From: Labia minor
Taxonomy: Eukaryota > Arthropoda > Insecta > Dermaptera > Spongiphoridae
Assembly: GCA_963082975.1 (NCBI GenBank)
Contig: OY720347.1
Span: forward strand, 11,328,225-11,392,224
Direction of reading: 5' to 3'
Length of the DNA stretch: 64,000 nt
Part shown: positions 25,292 to 36,600 of the stretch, in pieces
Layout: the number at the start of each line of letters is the position of its first letter
How positions within the stretch are numbered: the stretch's first letter is position 1
Notes under the pieces: model-generated
Told to the model about the DNA's origin: nothing
The model's database searches: none
What the model saw: only the letters and a program-made list of their open reading frames with translations
Program-made: the position numbers and the translations under genes

Positions 25292-26645
25292 ATGACTTGT
25301 TATAATAAAGATAATATATATCCTATTTATAAAGGTAATACTAATTTAAAAATATTTAAAAATTAATTTACTATTCCTTTTATGATTATTTAATTATTAT
25401 AATGTATCAATAAAATATAAAAACATATTCTAGGGCCTTTATTTATGTGCCAACTATGTAAAACGATGTTTATTAGTGAGGAATTTTTAGATAAACATAT
25501 AAAGAAATGTTATCATGCAAAAATCAACTCTTTATGCCTAATACAATTATATTTAAAAAATGAAAAAAATAAAGGTAATTAAATATAATAAAAAAATTTT
25601 ATATTTAGCATAAATGTGTAAAAATTATAATAAATTTATTTTACAATAAACATTTTAACAATTTAATCATTGTATTTCAGATAATCAAATTATAAAAAAT
25701 AATATAAAAAAAGGGATAAATGACTTTTTTTGTGATCAATGTTTTTGTGGTTTTTTAAAATTATCTGATTATAATAGACATTTGCGACATTTTCATTTAG
25801 ATAAAAACCAATCACTTGATAATAACCAACATGAAGAAAAGAAGAATAAGAATCAACAAAAAGAACCTGTGGATAAAAATGAAAAGAAGAAACTTACTTT
25901 TAAATGTGATATTTGTTTAAAAACTTTCTCAAAGAAATATCATTTGTCAGAACATTATAAATGTCATACTGGAGAAAAACCATATACCTGTCAATATTGC
26001 TTTCATCAATTCTCAAGGAAAGATCATCTAATGAGACATTTACTAATCCATTCTGGTGATAAAGCTTATTCCTGTACAATATGTTCTATGAAATTTGCAC
26101 GTAAAGATAAAATGACATCTCATTTAAAAACACATTATGAAAAACCCTTTGCATGTAATTATTGCCCTTTAAAATTTAGTGAAGAGGGTCGATTAAAACA
26201 ACATTTACCAACACATTTTCAAGAAAATAATTTTATTTGTCCATATTGCCAAAAGACGTTTGTTAAGAAATATCATTTAACAATTCATTTAAGAATTCAT
26301 ACTGGAGAGAAACCATACGCTTGTCCACATTGCCCATGGAAATTTACACAAGCATGCACTTTACGAACTCATTTAATGACACATTCTGGCGAGAAACCAT
26401 TTACGTGTGAACATTGCCCTGAACGCTTTACAACCAGATTTAATCTTAAGAAGCACTTAAGAATTCATTCTGGAGACAAACCGTTCGCTTGTACATATTG
26501 TGAAAAAAAATTTACAGTAAAAAATACACTTACAAAACATTTAAGAACACATACTGGAGAAAAACCCTATGCGTGTATCCGTTGTCCTATGAGATATACA
26601 CAGAGATCAAGCTTAAAAAGACACTTACAAACTCATTTAGAATAA
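25292..26645 (+). CDS. C2H2 zinc-finger protein, paralogue B (ten fingers)
   Basis: Three exons in phase: 25292-25334, 25434-25574, 25681-26645 (382 residues). Exon 1 encodes a 14-residue leader starting MTCYNKDNIYPIYK, with length and phase identical to paralogue A. Exon 2 has the same Cys-Cys-His-Cys motif (CQLC...HIKKC). Exon 3 has one leading finger (CDQC...HLRHFH), a charged Lys/Asn/Glu-rich spacer of about 45 residues, then nine C2H2 fingers starting CDIC, CQYC, CTIC, CNYC, CPYC, CPHC, CEHC, CTYC and CIRC. Most are joined by TGEKP/SGEKP/SGDKP linkers, but two linkers are altered. This is probably a nuclear DNA-binding regulator; its target is unknown. It differs from A mainly by finger number. 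Confidence 0.92.
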
Positions 26646-26691
26646 ATATAAAATAGCGCTTTCTTTTTAGAATTAAAAATTTATTCATATA

Positions 26692-27172
26692 CAGTAGAAC
26701 CTCGATAAGTTGGAGTCCAAGGGAAACACAAAATATTTTAATTTATAGAGGTTTTAAGTTATCCAGGGTCTATGTTAGGGATAGGCTAAATCATATCGTT
26801 TCTTAAAATTCTCTAACCAGCCATTGCTGGATTTAAAATTTTTGATTTTCAGCGAATTAGCGAACTCTTCAGCTTTTTCTTTTAGTATGGGTCCACTAAC
26901 ACTCTTGTTTATGTTTCGACACTGTTTTGACCACGTAAACAAACATTGTTCTAAATTAGGGAATTCGACAATTTTTCGTCTTTTATATTGAAGACTTTCT
27001 CCTGATTCTTGTTTCTTCAAGATTTCAACTTCTGAGGGCCATTACAGAGATTACTTATTTTTTTGTTATCGAGGTTGCGTATTTTAAGTTATTGAGGTTT
27101 TGGTCTCTGATAGGAAGGGAACATATTATTTTTTGAAGTTATAGAGGTTTTTAAGTTATCGAGGTTCTACTG
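26692..27172 (-). mobile_element. pogo/Tigger-type element remnant with CENP-B-like DNA-binding frame
   Basis: Perfect 17-bp ends CAGTAGAACCTCGATAA form inverted repeats, extending imperfectly to 20 bp. The element is flanked by TA on both sides (26690-26691 and 27173-27174). On the minus strand, 27020-26775 encodes about 81 residues with the CENPB-type HTH signature: LEQCLFTW, then a KAEEFANSL-like helix and SNGWLENFKKRYDL. The DDE catalytic domain is absent, so this is a deletion derivative that keeps only part of the DNA-binding domain. Length is 481 bp. Confidence 0.85.
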
Positions 27173-27600
27173 TATTAATAAAAAACAATAGTTTATTCTA
27201 TTTAAATATAAAAAAGAGTAATTGATTTTGACTTCTTCCCAAAGTTTTTAAATTGCTAAGCTAAATATGTTGATTTATTATCAATGATTTACTTAGTAAT
27301 TTATCATAGAAATAGGTGTTCGGGTAAATTTTGATCAATACCAATAATGAATCATTACTACAATTTAATAATTTTCAAGTTTAATTGTAGTCTACTAAAC
27401 TTATTAAAATGTTTCAACTAGTACCTATTAACTTCATCTATGTACTTTTGTTCATTATTTGTAGTAGGTTTCAAAAAAAAGGAAAATTTTGAACAGGTTA
27501 TTTACACATTTTTTATTTTGAAAAACATTAGTTAAAAATGAAAAAATATCATAAACTCAATAAAATATAATTAAAAAAATGTATTTAATTTTATGTATCA

Positions 27601-28033
27601 ACGGTGGCTAAACCGTGGCCCGCGAGCCACATGTGGCTCTTTTTGAGTTTATTGTGGCTCAATTAAACAATTTAAAGTTATCACAATTTAGAATTTACAT
27701 ATATTAAACACATATTTATTTACATATAATGATTTAAAGGAAATTTAACATTTAGTTATTTCTGCAAGTTTTAAAAAGTTTGTTGTAAAATGTACCCGAT
27801 CTATCCCAACTCTGTCTACTTTATTACAATAGCAATAGCTAAACTTGCATGCGGGGCGTACGACTTATTATTAATATAATTAGGTATTTTAATCACCCAC
27901 GTATTCGTAATTTATGCTTCTGTGAATACGAACCCCCCTCTAAAAAAAAGTAAAATTTTTTTCCGATTTGGCTCTTAAACATTTTCGATTTTTCAATATG
28001 GCTCTAAGTATCTCCAAGTGTGTGGCCACTTCT
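27601..28033. mobile_element. hAT-like MITE rich in TGGCTC blocks
   Basis: The left part CGGTGGCTAAACCGTGGCCC is followed by GAGCCACATGTGGCTC. The right part has ATATGGCTCTAAGTATCTCC and GTGTGGCCACTTCTG. Related wording (gctcttaaacattttcgatt) appears inverted at 36975-37010. No clean 8-bp duplication is seen. Confidence 0.5.
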
Positions 28034-28117
28034 GTTATATATAATTACTCATTTTCTCTCTTAATAAAATGTTCGAAAATATTGATGAGCAGAACACTTG
28101 ATTCTTTTTTACTGTCT

Positions 28118-28890
28118 CGTAAGAGATAGTATTGCGATCACGAAAATTTTTCATTTCGAGATTTTGATGTTTTTATACGTTTTAAAAGTCCCTGAATCAT
28201 TTTCACTAAGGTAGAGAAAAATGTGTGTGTGTGTGTGTGTGTGTATAGACAAGATTACGCAAAAACGGTTTGAGCTAGAATAATGAAATTTGGTACACGA
28301 GCATTATTCAAAAAGCGTAGTTTTCTATCAACTTTTGAGTAATGTTCGGAAGAGGACCATTACCTACCACGTTTTCATTTTTTTCCTCTAAACTGACCGT
28401 AAAAATAAAGAAAAATGTTTGATACTTTGTACAGGATTAAAAATTGTATAAAACTGCTATATATAAGAATTTTGGTTTGATTGAATTGCTGAAAGTACCA
28501 GAATTAAATTTTTAACACGTTGTCTTGGTGCCATTAACAAAGAGCCAAACACGCGCTGGTTTAATAAATATTATTTATTAATTATAATTTAATTAATTAA
28601 ATTTAAATATAATATATCTTAATTAATCCAATTCAAATTTTTTAAATTTTGACTTAAAAATGAAGGTAAAGGTTTTATTTACCTTGAAAAAAATCAAAAC
28701 AATGTTGATATTATTTGATTGCCTTCTTATTTCAATAAAATGTTATCAGTGAAAATTATGTTAAAAACCTTAAATCCTATGATCGGATAGAATAAAAATT
28801 TAATTAATTTTCAAATATAGTAAAAAGCTTGATTATCCAATTCAAATTTGCGAGATAATCGAGTGGCGACATTCCAGATTTTTTCCCTTT
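28118..28890 (-). repeat. Dispersed repeat family X, copy 3, with an internal insertion
   Basis: It begins TACTGTCTCGTAAGAGATAG and carries the shared AAAACGGTTTGAGCTAGAAT and AAAACTGCTATATATA blocks. It resumes at 28838 with ATCCAATTCAAATTTGCGAG and ends near GAGTGGCGACATTCCAG. A ~200-bp segment (about 28641-28838) interrupts it between two copies of ATCCAATTCAAATTT. Confidence 0.65.
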
Positions 28891-29194
28891 CAAGAGTTCT
28901 ATTTATTTATTTTTAATTAATTAATATAGCTATTTTTTATTTTAAAAATTAAAAAAAAATTATATTTATATTATAAAAACATTTAACATTTATTATAAGT
29001 GATTATGTGTATTTACATAAAGAGAGATTTTAAAATAAAAATAATAAAATTGATACTGATAACTTTCTAATAATTTTTTATTATGATTTTTAGATTATAT
29101 TCTTTAAAGGTATTTTTATTCATTAAAAAGAAAAATTATTCACTCAAATAAATCTAAAAATATAATAGATTTCATACTTTGTTAATAACATTTG

Positions 29195-29405
29195 AAGAGC
29201 GCCACAGGGTGGGAAGTAGCGGAGCTGCCTCACATTCTCCGGGTCAACATTGGGAAGCTACTTGATAAAAAGTAGCACTTCCGATCAAGAAAATCAAGAT
29301 AAAGGTTGATAAGTCCCGTTCTACTGATCATTGAACACCTAATTGAAATAACCGACTTGATAGGCGTTGTCCTTGCGTAGGACATACAAAAGTCAGAGGT
29401 TTTTA
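29195..29405. other. GC-richer unassigned patch
   Basis: A block of distinctly higher GC starts near GAGCGCCACAGGGTGGGAAG and contains GTTGATAAGTCCCGTTCTAC. It looks like the 3-prime end of a retroelement, but no frame or tail confirms it. Confidence 0.3.
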
Positions 29406-29780
29406 TTTATTTTTTTAATAATATTTAAAATATCAATAAAATCATTCGAAATAAATATTTGAAATTCTTAAATTGCATTTTTCTTGAAAGACTAATTTTT
29501 AAAATAATTAAAAAAATTTGGCCGAATGGATTTGGGAATGTCTAGTGAAAAGATTGTTCAAGATCCAACCAATTGGAAAACAACATGTGGACTTTTAGAT
29601 CAAACAACTTAAAACTAGACCAAGGGAATTGAGTCTAAGTATTTCAGGATCGAAATCGTAGGAATGCGGGATGACGGCCGTTCAGTAAAATTGAAGATAA
29701 AATTTAAAAAAATTATATTTGAAATTTAATCAATTATTTTGTTAATAATTTTTTAAAATCTAAATATAACACACAACATA

Positions 29781-30243
29781 CAAGGGTAGGGTGAAAAGTT
29801 TCCGGCCTGACCAAGAAAAACGTTGTTTTTGAATTTTTTTTTTGCTTTATTTTTCAACATTCAAGATAGCTGAGACCTGTACGATGTCAGCTGAACGTGT
29901 GCGAAATATTTTGCACAACCATTTGAATATTGAAAGCTTGTGCAAGGTGGGTGCCGCGTTTGCTAACGTTAGACCAAATACTGCTTCGAAAAACGATTTC
30001 TTCTGACAATTTGACACTGTAGGCGTAATTCAAACGAGTTTTTGCGTCGATTCATAACTGTTGATGAGACTTAAATTAAATTAAATTTAATCAATTATTT
30101 AATTAATTAAATTAATTAGAACACCATTATGAGAAATGTATCAGTGTTGATGGAGATTATGTTGAAAAATAAAGCAAAAAAAAAAAAAAATTTAAAAATA
30201 TTGTTTTTCTTGGTTAGGCCGGAAACTTTTCTCCCCACCCTTG
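29781..30243 (+). mobile_element. Internally deleted mariner (family M2)
   Basis: Ends CAAGGGTAGGGTGAAAAG and the inverse of CTTTTCTCCCCACCCTTG extend as ~45-bp inverted repeats sharing TTTCCGGCCT. TA lies on both sides. The interior keeps a short frame, MSAERVRNILHNHLNIESL, then decays. The ORF is far too short for transposase. Confidence 0.75.
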
Positions 30244-30622
30244 TATATAACATATCAAAATATAAATATTTTATTTATTTTACTAATTTTTTTATGAATA
30301 GATTGTTTAACAATAAATGAATTATTTAATTTTAAGATTGATAAAATTTCCTTTAAATGTTATTTTTAAATAATTTTTTAGAAAAAATTATTTTAAATTA
30401 TTCTTTATTACCCTCAAAATTCATAAAATCAAATGACAAATATTAGTTGATTTGATATTAAAATTTTTTTTTACTTGTAATAGATTTGAATTCATTGCTT
30501 AAATATTTATTATCTCCTTTTCATATTCCATTTAAACTAATTGAAGAATGGTATTCGAAAAGATCTATAGATAAAATAATAAAATTATTATTAATATCTG
30601 ACCTGTTTTTTTTATATGAATA

Positions 30623-33600
30623 TCACCTTTCCCTTGAGGGTTGTTTATCCAATTGATTCTCTAAAATAGCAATTCGTGCTTCATTTCGAGTTCGTTGTTC
30701 TTGCAAACGCCCATACTCGATTTTGAAAAAGGCTACTTGATTTGAAACATTTTCTATCTCCATATTAGCTAATTTAATATTTTCATTCAATTTATGATTA
30801 TCCTCAATTTTGACAGCCAATTTATCACGTAACTAAAAGATTTATTATGAATTAATTTTAAATAATATCGAAAAAAATATTTTAATAATAAATAAACTCT
30901 TTCCAATTATGTTTTTTAAGCGTTTGATAGAAAAGGAAACAATGACAAAAAACAGAATTATATTTCAAGGAAAAATAGAGAATATACAAGGTTTGTTCAA
31001 AAGAAAGGGTGAATTTTGAATTATTTCACTTATACCAGCGCTTCTTCCAATTGTCCAAGCATTTCTGAAATGCGCTTTTCGGTTTGGCCATCAGCTTGTT
31101 CTTCGATTCCGACTTTATCTCATCAATTGTGGCAAGACGCTTTCCTTAAATTGGTCTCTTCAGATTTGGGAATAGAAAAAAAGCCGCAGGGAGCCAAATA
31201 TGGTGAATACGGTGGTTGAGGCATGATTACGGTGTTGTTTTTGGCCAAAAAATCACGAACAAGTAATGAAGTGTGAGCTGGTGCATTATGGTGATGGAGA
31301 ATCCATGATTTGTTTTTCCACAAGTCCGATCGTTTGAGCCGTATTGCTCCACGCAAACGTTGCATAACTTCCTTGTAATATTCCTTATTATTTTTTTTAA
31401 GTAAAAAATCGAAAAACACACAAAACGTGACTAACTTTTTCAGTTGTAAATAACTAGCTACTAATCCAAAATGGCTGATAGTATCAACATATGAGAAACA
31501 TGTGTACCAACATAGCAAAAAAAATTGTACACAATCCGAGAAAATTGGAAATTCATCTTTTCTTTTGAGCAGACCTCGTATATATATGTATATATTAATT
31601 AATTAATTTATTTATATTCACGAACATTCATAAAAAATATATTATTTGAAATACAAACAAAACAAAACCCTTTTGTCTTTAATTGTTTCCGTAAATAATT
31701 AACGATTATTCTTATTTCCATATCAGTACATACCTCTAATAATTGTTGTTCCATAGCAACTATTTGATTGTAATTATTTTCTGCTGTTTCCTCAGCACTT
31801 TTATATTGTTTCAATGTCTCATTAATTATAATTTCTTTCTCTTGTAATTTATTAGTGAGATCTTCTATTTCTTTACGCATTTGATCAAATCTAATATGTG
31901 GATTAGATTTTGTTTTGTCACCAGCCTTATTCCTAATATTTAATAGAGGAGGGCATCGTGTGGTTGTACAAGATTTAATTTCTTTAGATGTGTTTATCCT
32001 AATAATGAATTATGCATAATTATTTTTTATAATTTTTGAACATATTTTTAACATAATATATTTTTTATATTAATAATAGTATCCGAAAATAAGGCGTTTG
32101 GTAGAATTTATATGAAGAAGTGGTGGAAAATTGATGAGGAATTAAATACATGGTCTTTATGAATCTCTAAACATAGAATTATTAAGTCGATGAGGGCGGA
32201 GTTTTGAATAAGTAAGAAAAGATGGATGACAAATTTATTTATAGAGAAACTAATTGAGAAACCATCTGATTCTGGAAATGCTTAGACGACATTATAAAGT
32301 AGTTGGAGTTGGTTGAGAATAGGAATTGAATTGAGTTAACTTAGGATATAGACTGCATAACGAGGAATTGCATGACCTCTATGAATCTCCAGATATAGTT
32401 AGAATTATAAAATCGAGAAGGCTGCGGTGGGCAGGACACGTGGCTAGAATGGGGGAGGAAAGAATGGCGAAAAATATATTTGGAGGGAGACCGAGTGGGA
32501 AACGCCCACTTGGAAGACCAAGGACGCGGTGGGTGGATAATGTAGGAAGGGACGTGAGAGAGGATAGGGATTGGAGGGTTGTGGCTCAGAATAGGGACAC
32601 TTAGAGAAGTGTGGTTGCTGCGACCAAGAACTTTCGAGTTCCGTGGAGCCACAGAGATAGATAGGATATAGATAGTTGTAGAAATATGGTTTGACTGCAG
32701 TTAATAGTTATATATATAATTTTACTTACTTATCACCTGAAGAATGTAGAATAAATTGATCAAGATTATTTTTTAAAATTCTGAGGTTGCTAATAATTCG
32801 AACAATATTTGTTTTATCAAACTTGTCTTCCTAAAAACAAAAACTGTATTAATCTAATAAATTACTATTAAATCAACAACACCCCCTACTACAAATACGA
32901 CCCCCAGCCAGACACTATACTCTATTGGAACCGCCCAGTTCTAACGGACAAAACAATCGACTTTAACAGACCAGACATTCTCTTAATAAATAGAGCATCT
33001 AAAACAGCTCAAATAATTGACATAGCAGTTCCGCCGCAAAAATGCCCTATAGTGATATCCGCAGAAGGCGTTGTCTCCAAAAATATAAGCAACACCTTCG
33101 AGGAACTTTCATTACCTAACATTTTAATAAGAACAAGCCAAAGAGCAATCATCTTACAGACGTGCCCCATTGTGAGAAAGTTCCTCATCGAATAAATTCG
33201 AACTATCCATCATACGAGTCAGGATGAACTTCCTTTTCGTATCGTTCGAGCCTAATCTCACACTATTTCAGGGATAGGTGAAAGTTTTCCAGCATCAATG
33301 CTGAGAAAGTGCAATCAAATCGAATAATAATAATAATTCTGTCGTTATGAGTGTTTATCCGATTTAATCATTTGGCCTTTATGACTGGTGGGTAGAAACC
33401 TCCCATCCAAATGATCTCAGAGCTTCTGACACGTCGTTAAAGAGCGATGAGCTACCCTATTACCCATTTCTGGAGGCTTATATTAGATCGCTTACTTTAA
33501 TATGGTCATTTTTTAGAGTAGAGACCCTAATTAAGTTTTTTGCACGAAAAGTACAGCTCGATGATTATTATTATCGAATCTGATCAAATATCAGCAATCG

Positions 33601-36600
33601 TTGAACCGTAATTTTTAACGTCTTCTGACGTTGTTAATGACTCATAAGTTTTAATCGACAGTCACCATCTGCTTCAAATATTACTGTTTATCAAAGAATC
33701 GCTCGATGATTACATTACAAATTGCTAGTAAATTTGCCCAATCCCAGAGGCCAAATTTTTGAAAAACCGAGAATTTTTTTAATTTGAATTGAAAGTGTAA
33801 AATTTGATGTGCTTTCAAAATCCTAGTTATTGACATTCCAACTCGCATCTATGGGAAGAATGCTTTTTGATTGCTAATTAGGTGAATTAAATACTTTCTT
33901 TATTTCCTTGTGAAAAATTGTCAGAATGAATTAAGAGGTAATCCAAGTTTATTAGTGCAATATTTTTTGGATATTGGCTAAAAAGTTAACTAATATTAGG
34001 TTTACCAAAATATTGAAAAATCCCTACTCCACTAGGTTTTTAATATCTATTGAAGAAGGAAATTTAATAAAAATTGCTAAAATTCTTTACGTTACAAGTC
34101 ACTTAACAGCCAACTCAAATTTTTTATTTTACCTGAAGTGCATTTCCCATTTTTTCAATTTCATTAATATCATTGATTGTTTTCTCTGCAACCTCAACTA
34201 AATTATTTATATTTCCTAGATTATTAAACAAAAAACAAAAATATTAATTACCAAAATAAATATTCTTTTAAATTATACTTATTATTAATTAATTTATTTG
34301 TTAATCTAAATATAAAATAAAAATAAAAATGAACGATCCATTTAGAATTGTTAAAAATAAAATTTATTTGAATGTTTTTATTTTAGTTAGTTATACTCCT
34401 ACTTACTATTTGCTTCTCGTTTCCTTTCTTCTTGAAGAAGATTCATATAATGGATAAGTTTTTTGTCTTTTTCTTTTAATTTCTTATCCAATTCCTTTTT
34501 TTCATTAAGAAAATTGTCTTTTATTTTTTTTTGATTATCATTTTCTCTTCTTAATTTAATCTTAAACTCATTAAGTTGTTTTTCCGAATTGGAAAATTGT
34601 TTCTCCATAACCAGAATTTTATTTTTTGTGTTGGACAACTTTTCTTCTAGATCTATAATATATTCTTTGAACTGTATAAAATTAAAATATGATAAAATAT
34701 TATTTAATAGTAGCAATAATTAGTAATTATTAAAATTATAATATTGACTTGTCACTGGACACTCGAACAGTGCAGTCGCTTGATAACGATTGCAGAAGCA
34801 GCAATCGAAACGTTGTGTATATGTTTGTATTTTTTGAATAAATTTACAATAACAAATATCAATATGTGGTTTAATTTACAAAATTCCATTATAAATATTA
34901 TAATACTTTATCAATGGGAGTGTCGTTCTCCTTTATAGTGTTTGAATTATTTTCTTCAGCTTGACATATGGCTAATACTTTAGGTTCATCTTCTTTTGGA
35001 TTATCTTCTTTCAATACTAACGTTGCAATTTTCGTAATAAGAATTTCCATTACTTCCACCTGTTCTTTTCGAAGTTCTTCTATCGTTTTTGATATTTTCT
35101 CATCTAATTAAAATAAATTTGTCATTAAAAATATGAAAAAAAAAATCTTTAAATATTTATTTACTAATTAAAGATTTAATAATAATAATAATATATATAT
35201 ATATATATACACGAGGTCTGTTCAAAAGAAAAGGGTGAATTTTGAAATTTTTTGTTATGTTGGTACACAAATGTTTCTTATATGTTGACATTATCAGTCA
35301 TTTTGGATTAGTAGTTTGTTTTTGGCAACTGAAAAAGTTAGACACGTTTTTGTATGTTATTCGATTTTTTAAAGAATCTGTATTAACTTGGCGTTAAAAA
35401 TGGAATAAAGTGCTCCAACGCACTTAAAATGTTGACTATACCATTCAGCGAGCCTACTTTGTCTCAAAACAATGTTTATAAGTGGTATCAAATATGAAGG
35501 ATTTGCTCACTGTTTTCTTCTATTACAATCGTGGGGCATCATGAGTTATTTTTTGCATGAAGCAATACGGCTCTAACGATCGGAATTGTGGAAAAACAAA
35601 TCTTCGATTCTGCCGCATCACGATAATCCACCAGCAGACACATCATTGCTTGTTCGTGATTTTTCGGCCAAAAACAACACCGTAATCATACCTCAACCAC
35701 CGTATTCACCAGAATTGGCTCCCTGCGACTTTTTCCTATTCCCAAAACTAAAGAAACTAATGAAAGGAAAGCGTTTTACCACAATTGATGAGATAAAGTC
35801 GGAATCGAAGAACGAAATAATGACCATACCGAAAAGCGCATTTCATAAGTTCATTATATCTGAGGGGAATTACTTTGAAGACGAAAAAATAGATATTGAT
35901 GAATAAATAGACTTTCGAAATAATTCAAAATTCACCTTTTCTTTTGAACAAACCTTGTATATATACATAACACATATATAATATATATTCGTATAAATAT
36001 AAACCATACAAATCGAAGTGAAAGGAGGGGAATTTTCAAACCTTAATCCCTCACCTGCTACTTCTCAGAAGTTAATAATATATTTAATTTTAAGTTGAAT
36101 TTTTATTGAAAATAACTAATTGATGATGTGTTTTCCCTATACTGACATAAATTATAGTATATTTATAAAAAAATCATGAAACTATAAAAATACCATCATC
36201 ATGAGTATCTTGCCAATCTTCTTTTTTTCCATCCCTGATAATATCTATAATCCTTTTTCTACTTTCTAATGTGTCTTCACAGAGTCTCATAATGGATTGT
36301 CCTACTATTTTAATTCTTGTTACAATATCATCAAATGAAGACGATACATTATTATTATTTAGATCCTCAGTAGATGTTTTAACCTTAACAAAAATATTTT
36401 CGTTAATACAATATTTTTAATTTTTGTTATTGTATAATTATGAAGTTTTTATCTATTAGGCATCAAAGGAATACCTAGATTTTTTTCCGACAGGAGAGTA
36501 TACATATTATTTAATAATTATAAAGAAATTGATAATTTATACAATACATATTATCTTCTAATAATCTCGCCAATTTTATTTTTTAATTTTTACACTTGTG

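Noticed and set aside
34198..34216. Upstream acceptor (CTAG) for coiled-coil exon 7
   Set aside because: Using it brings an in-frame stop; the acceptor at TTTTAG before 34197 keeps phase on both sides.
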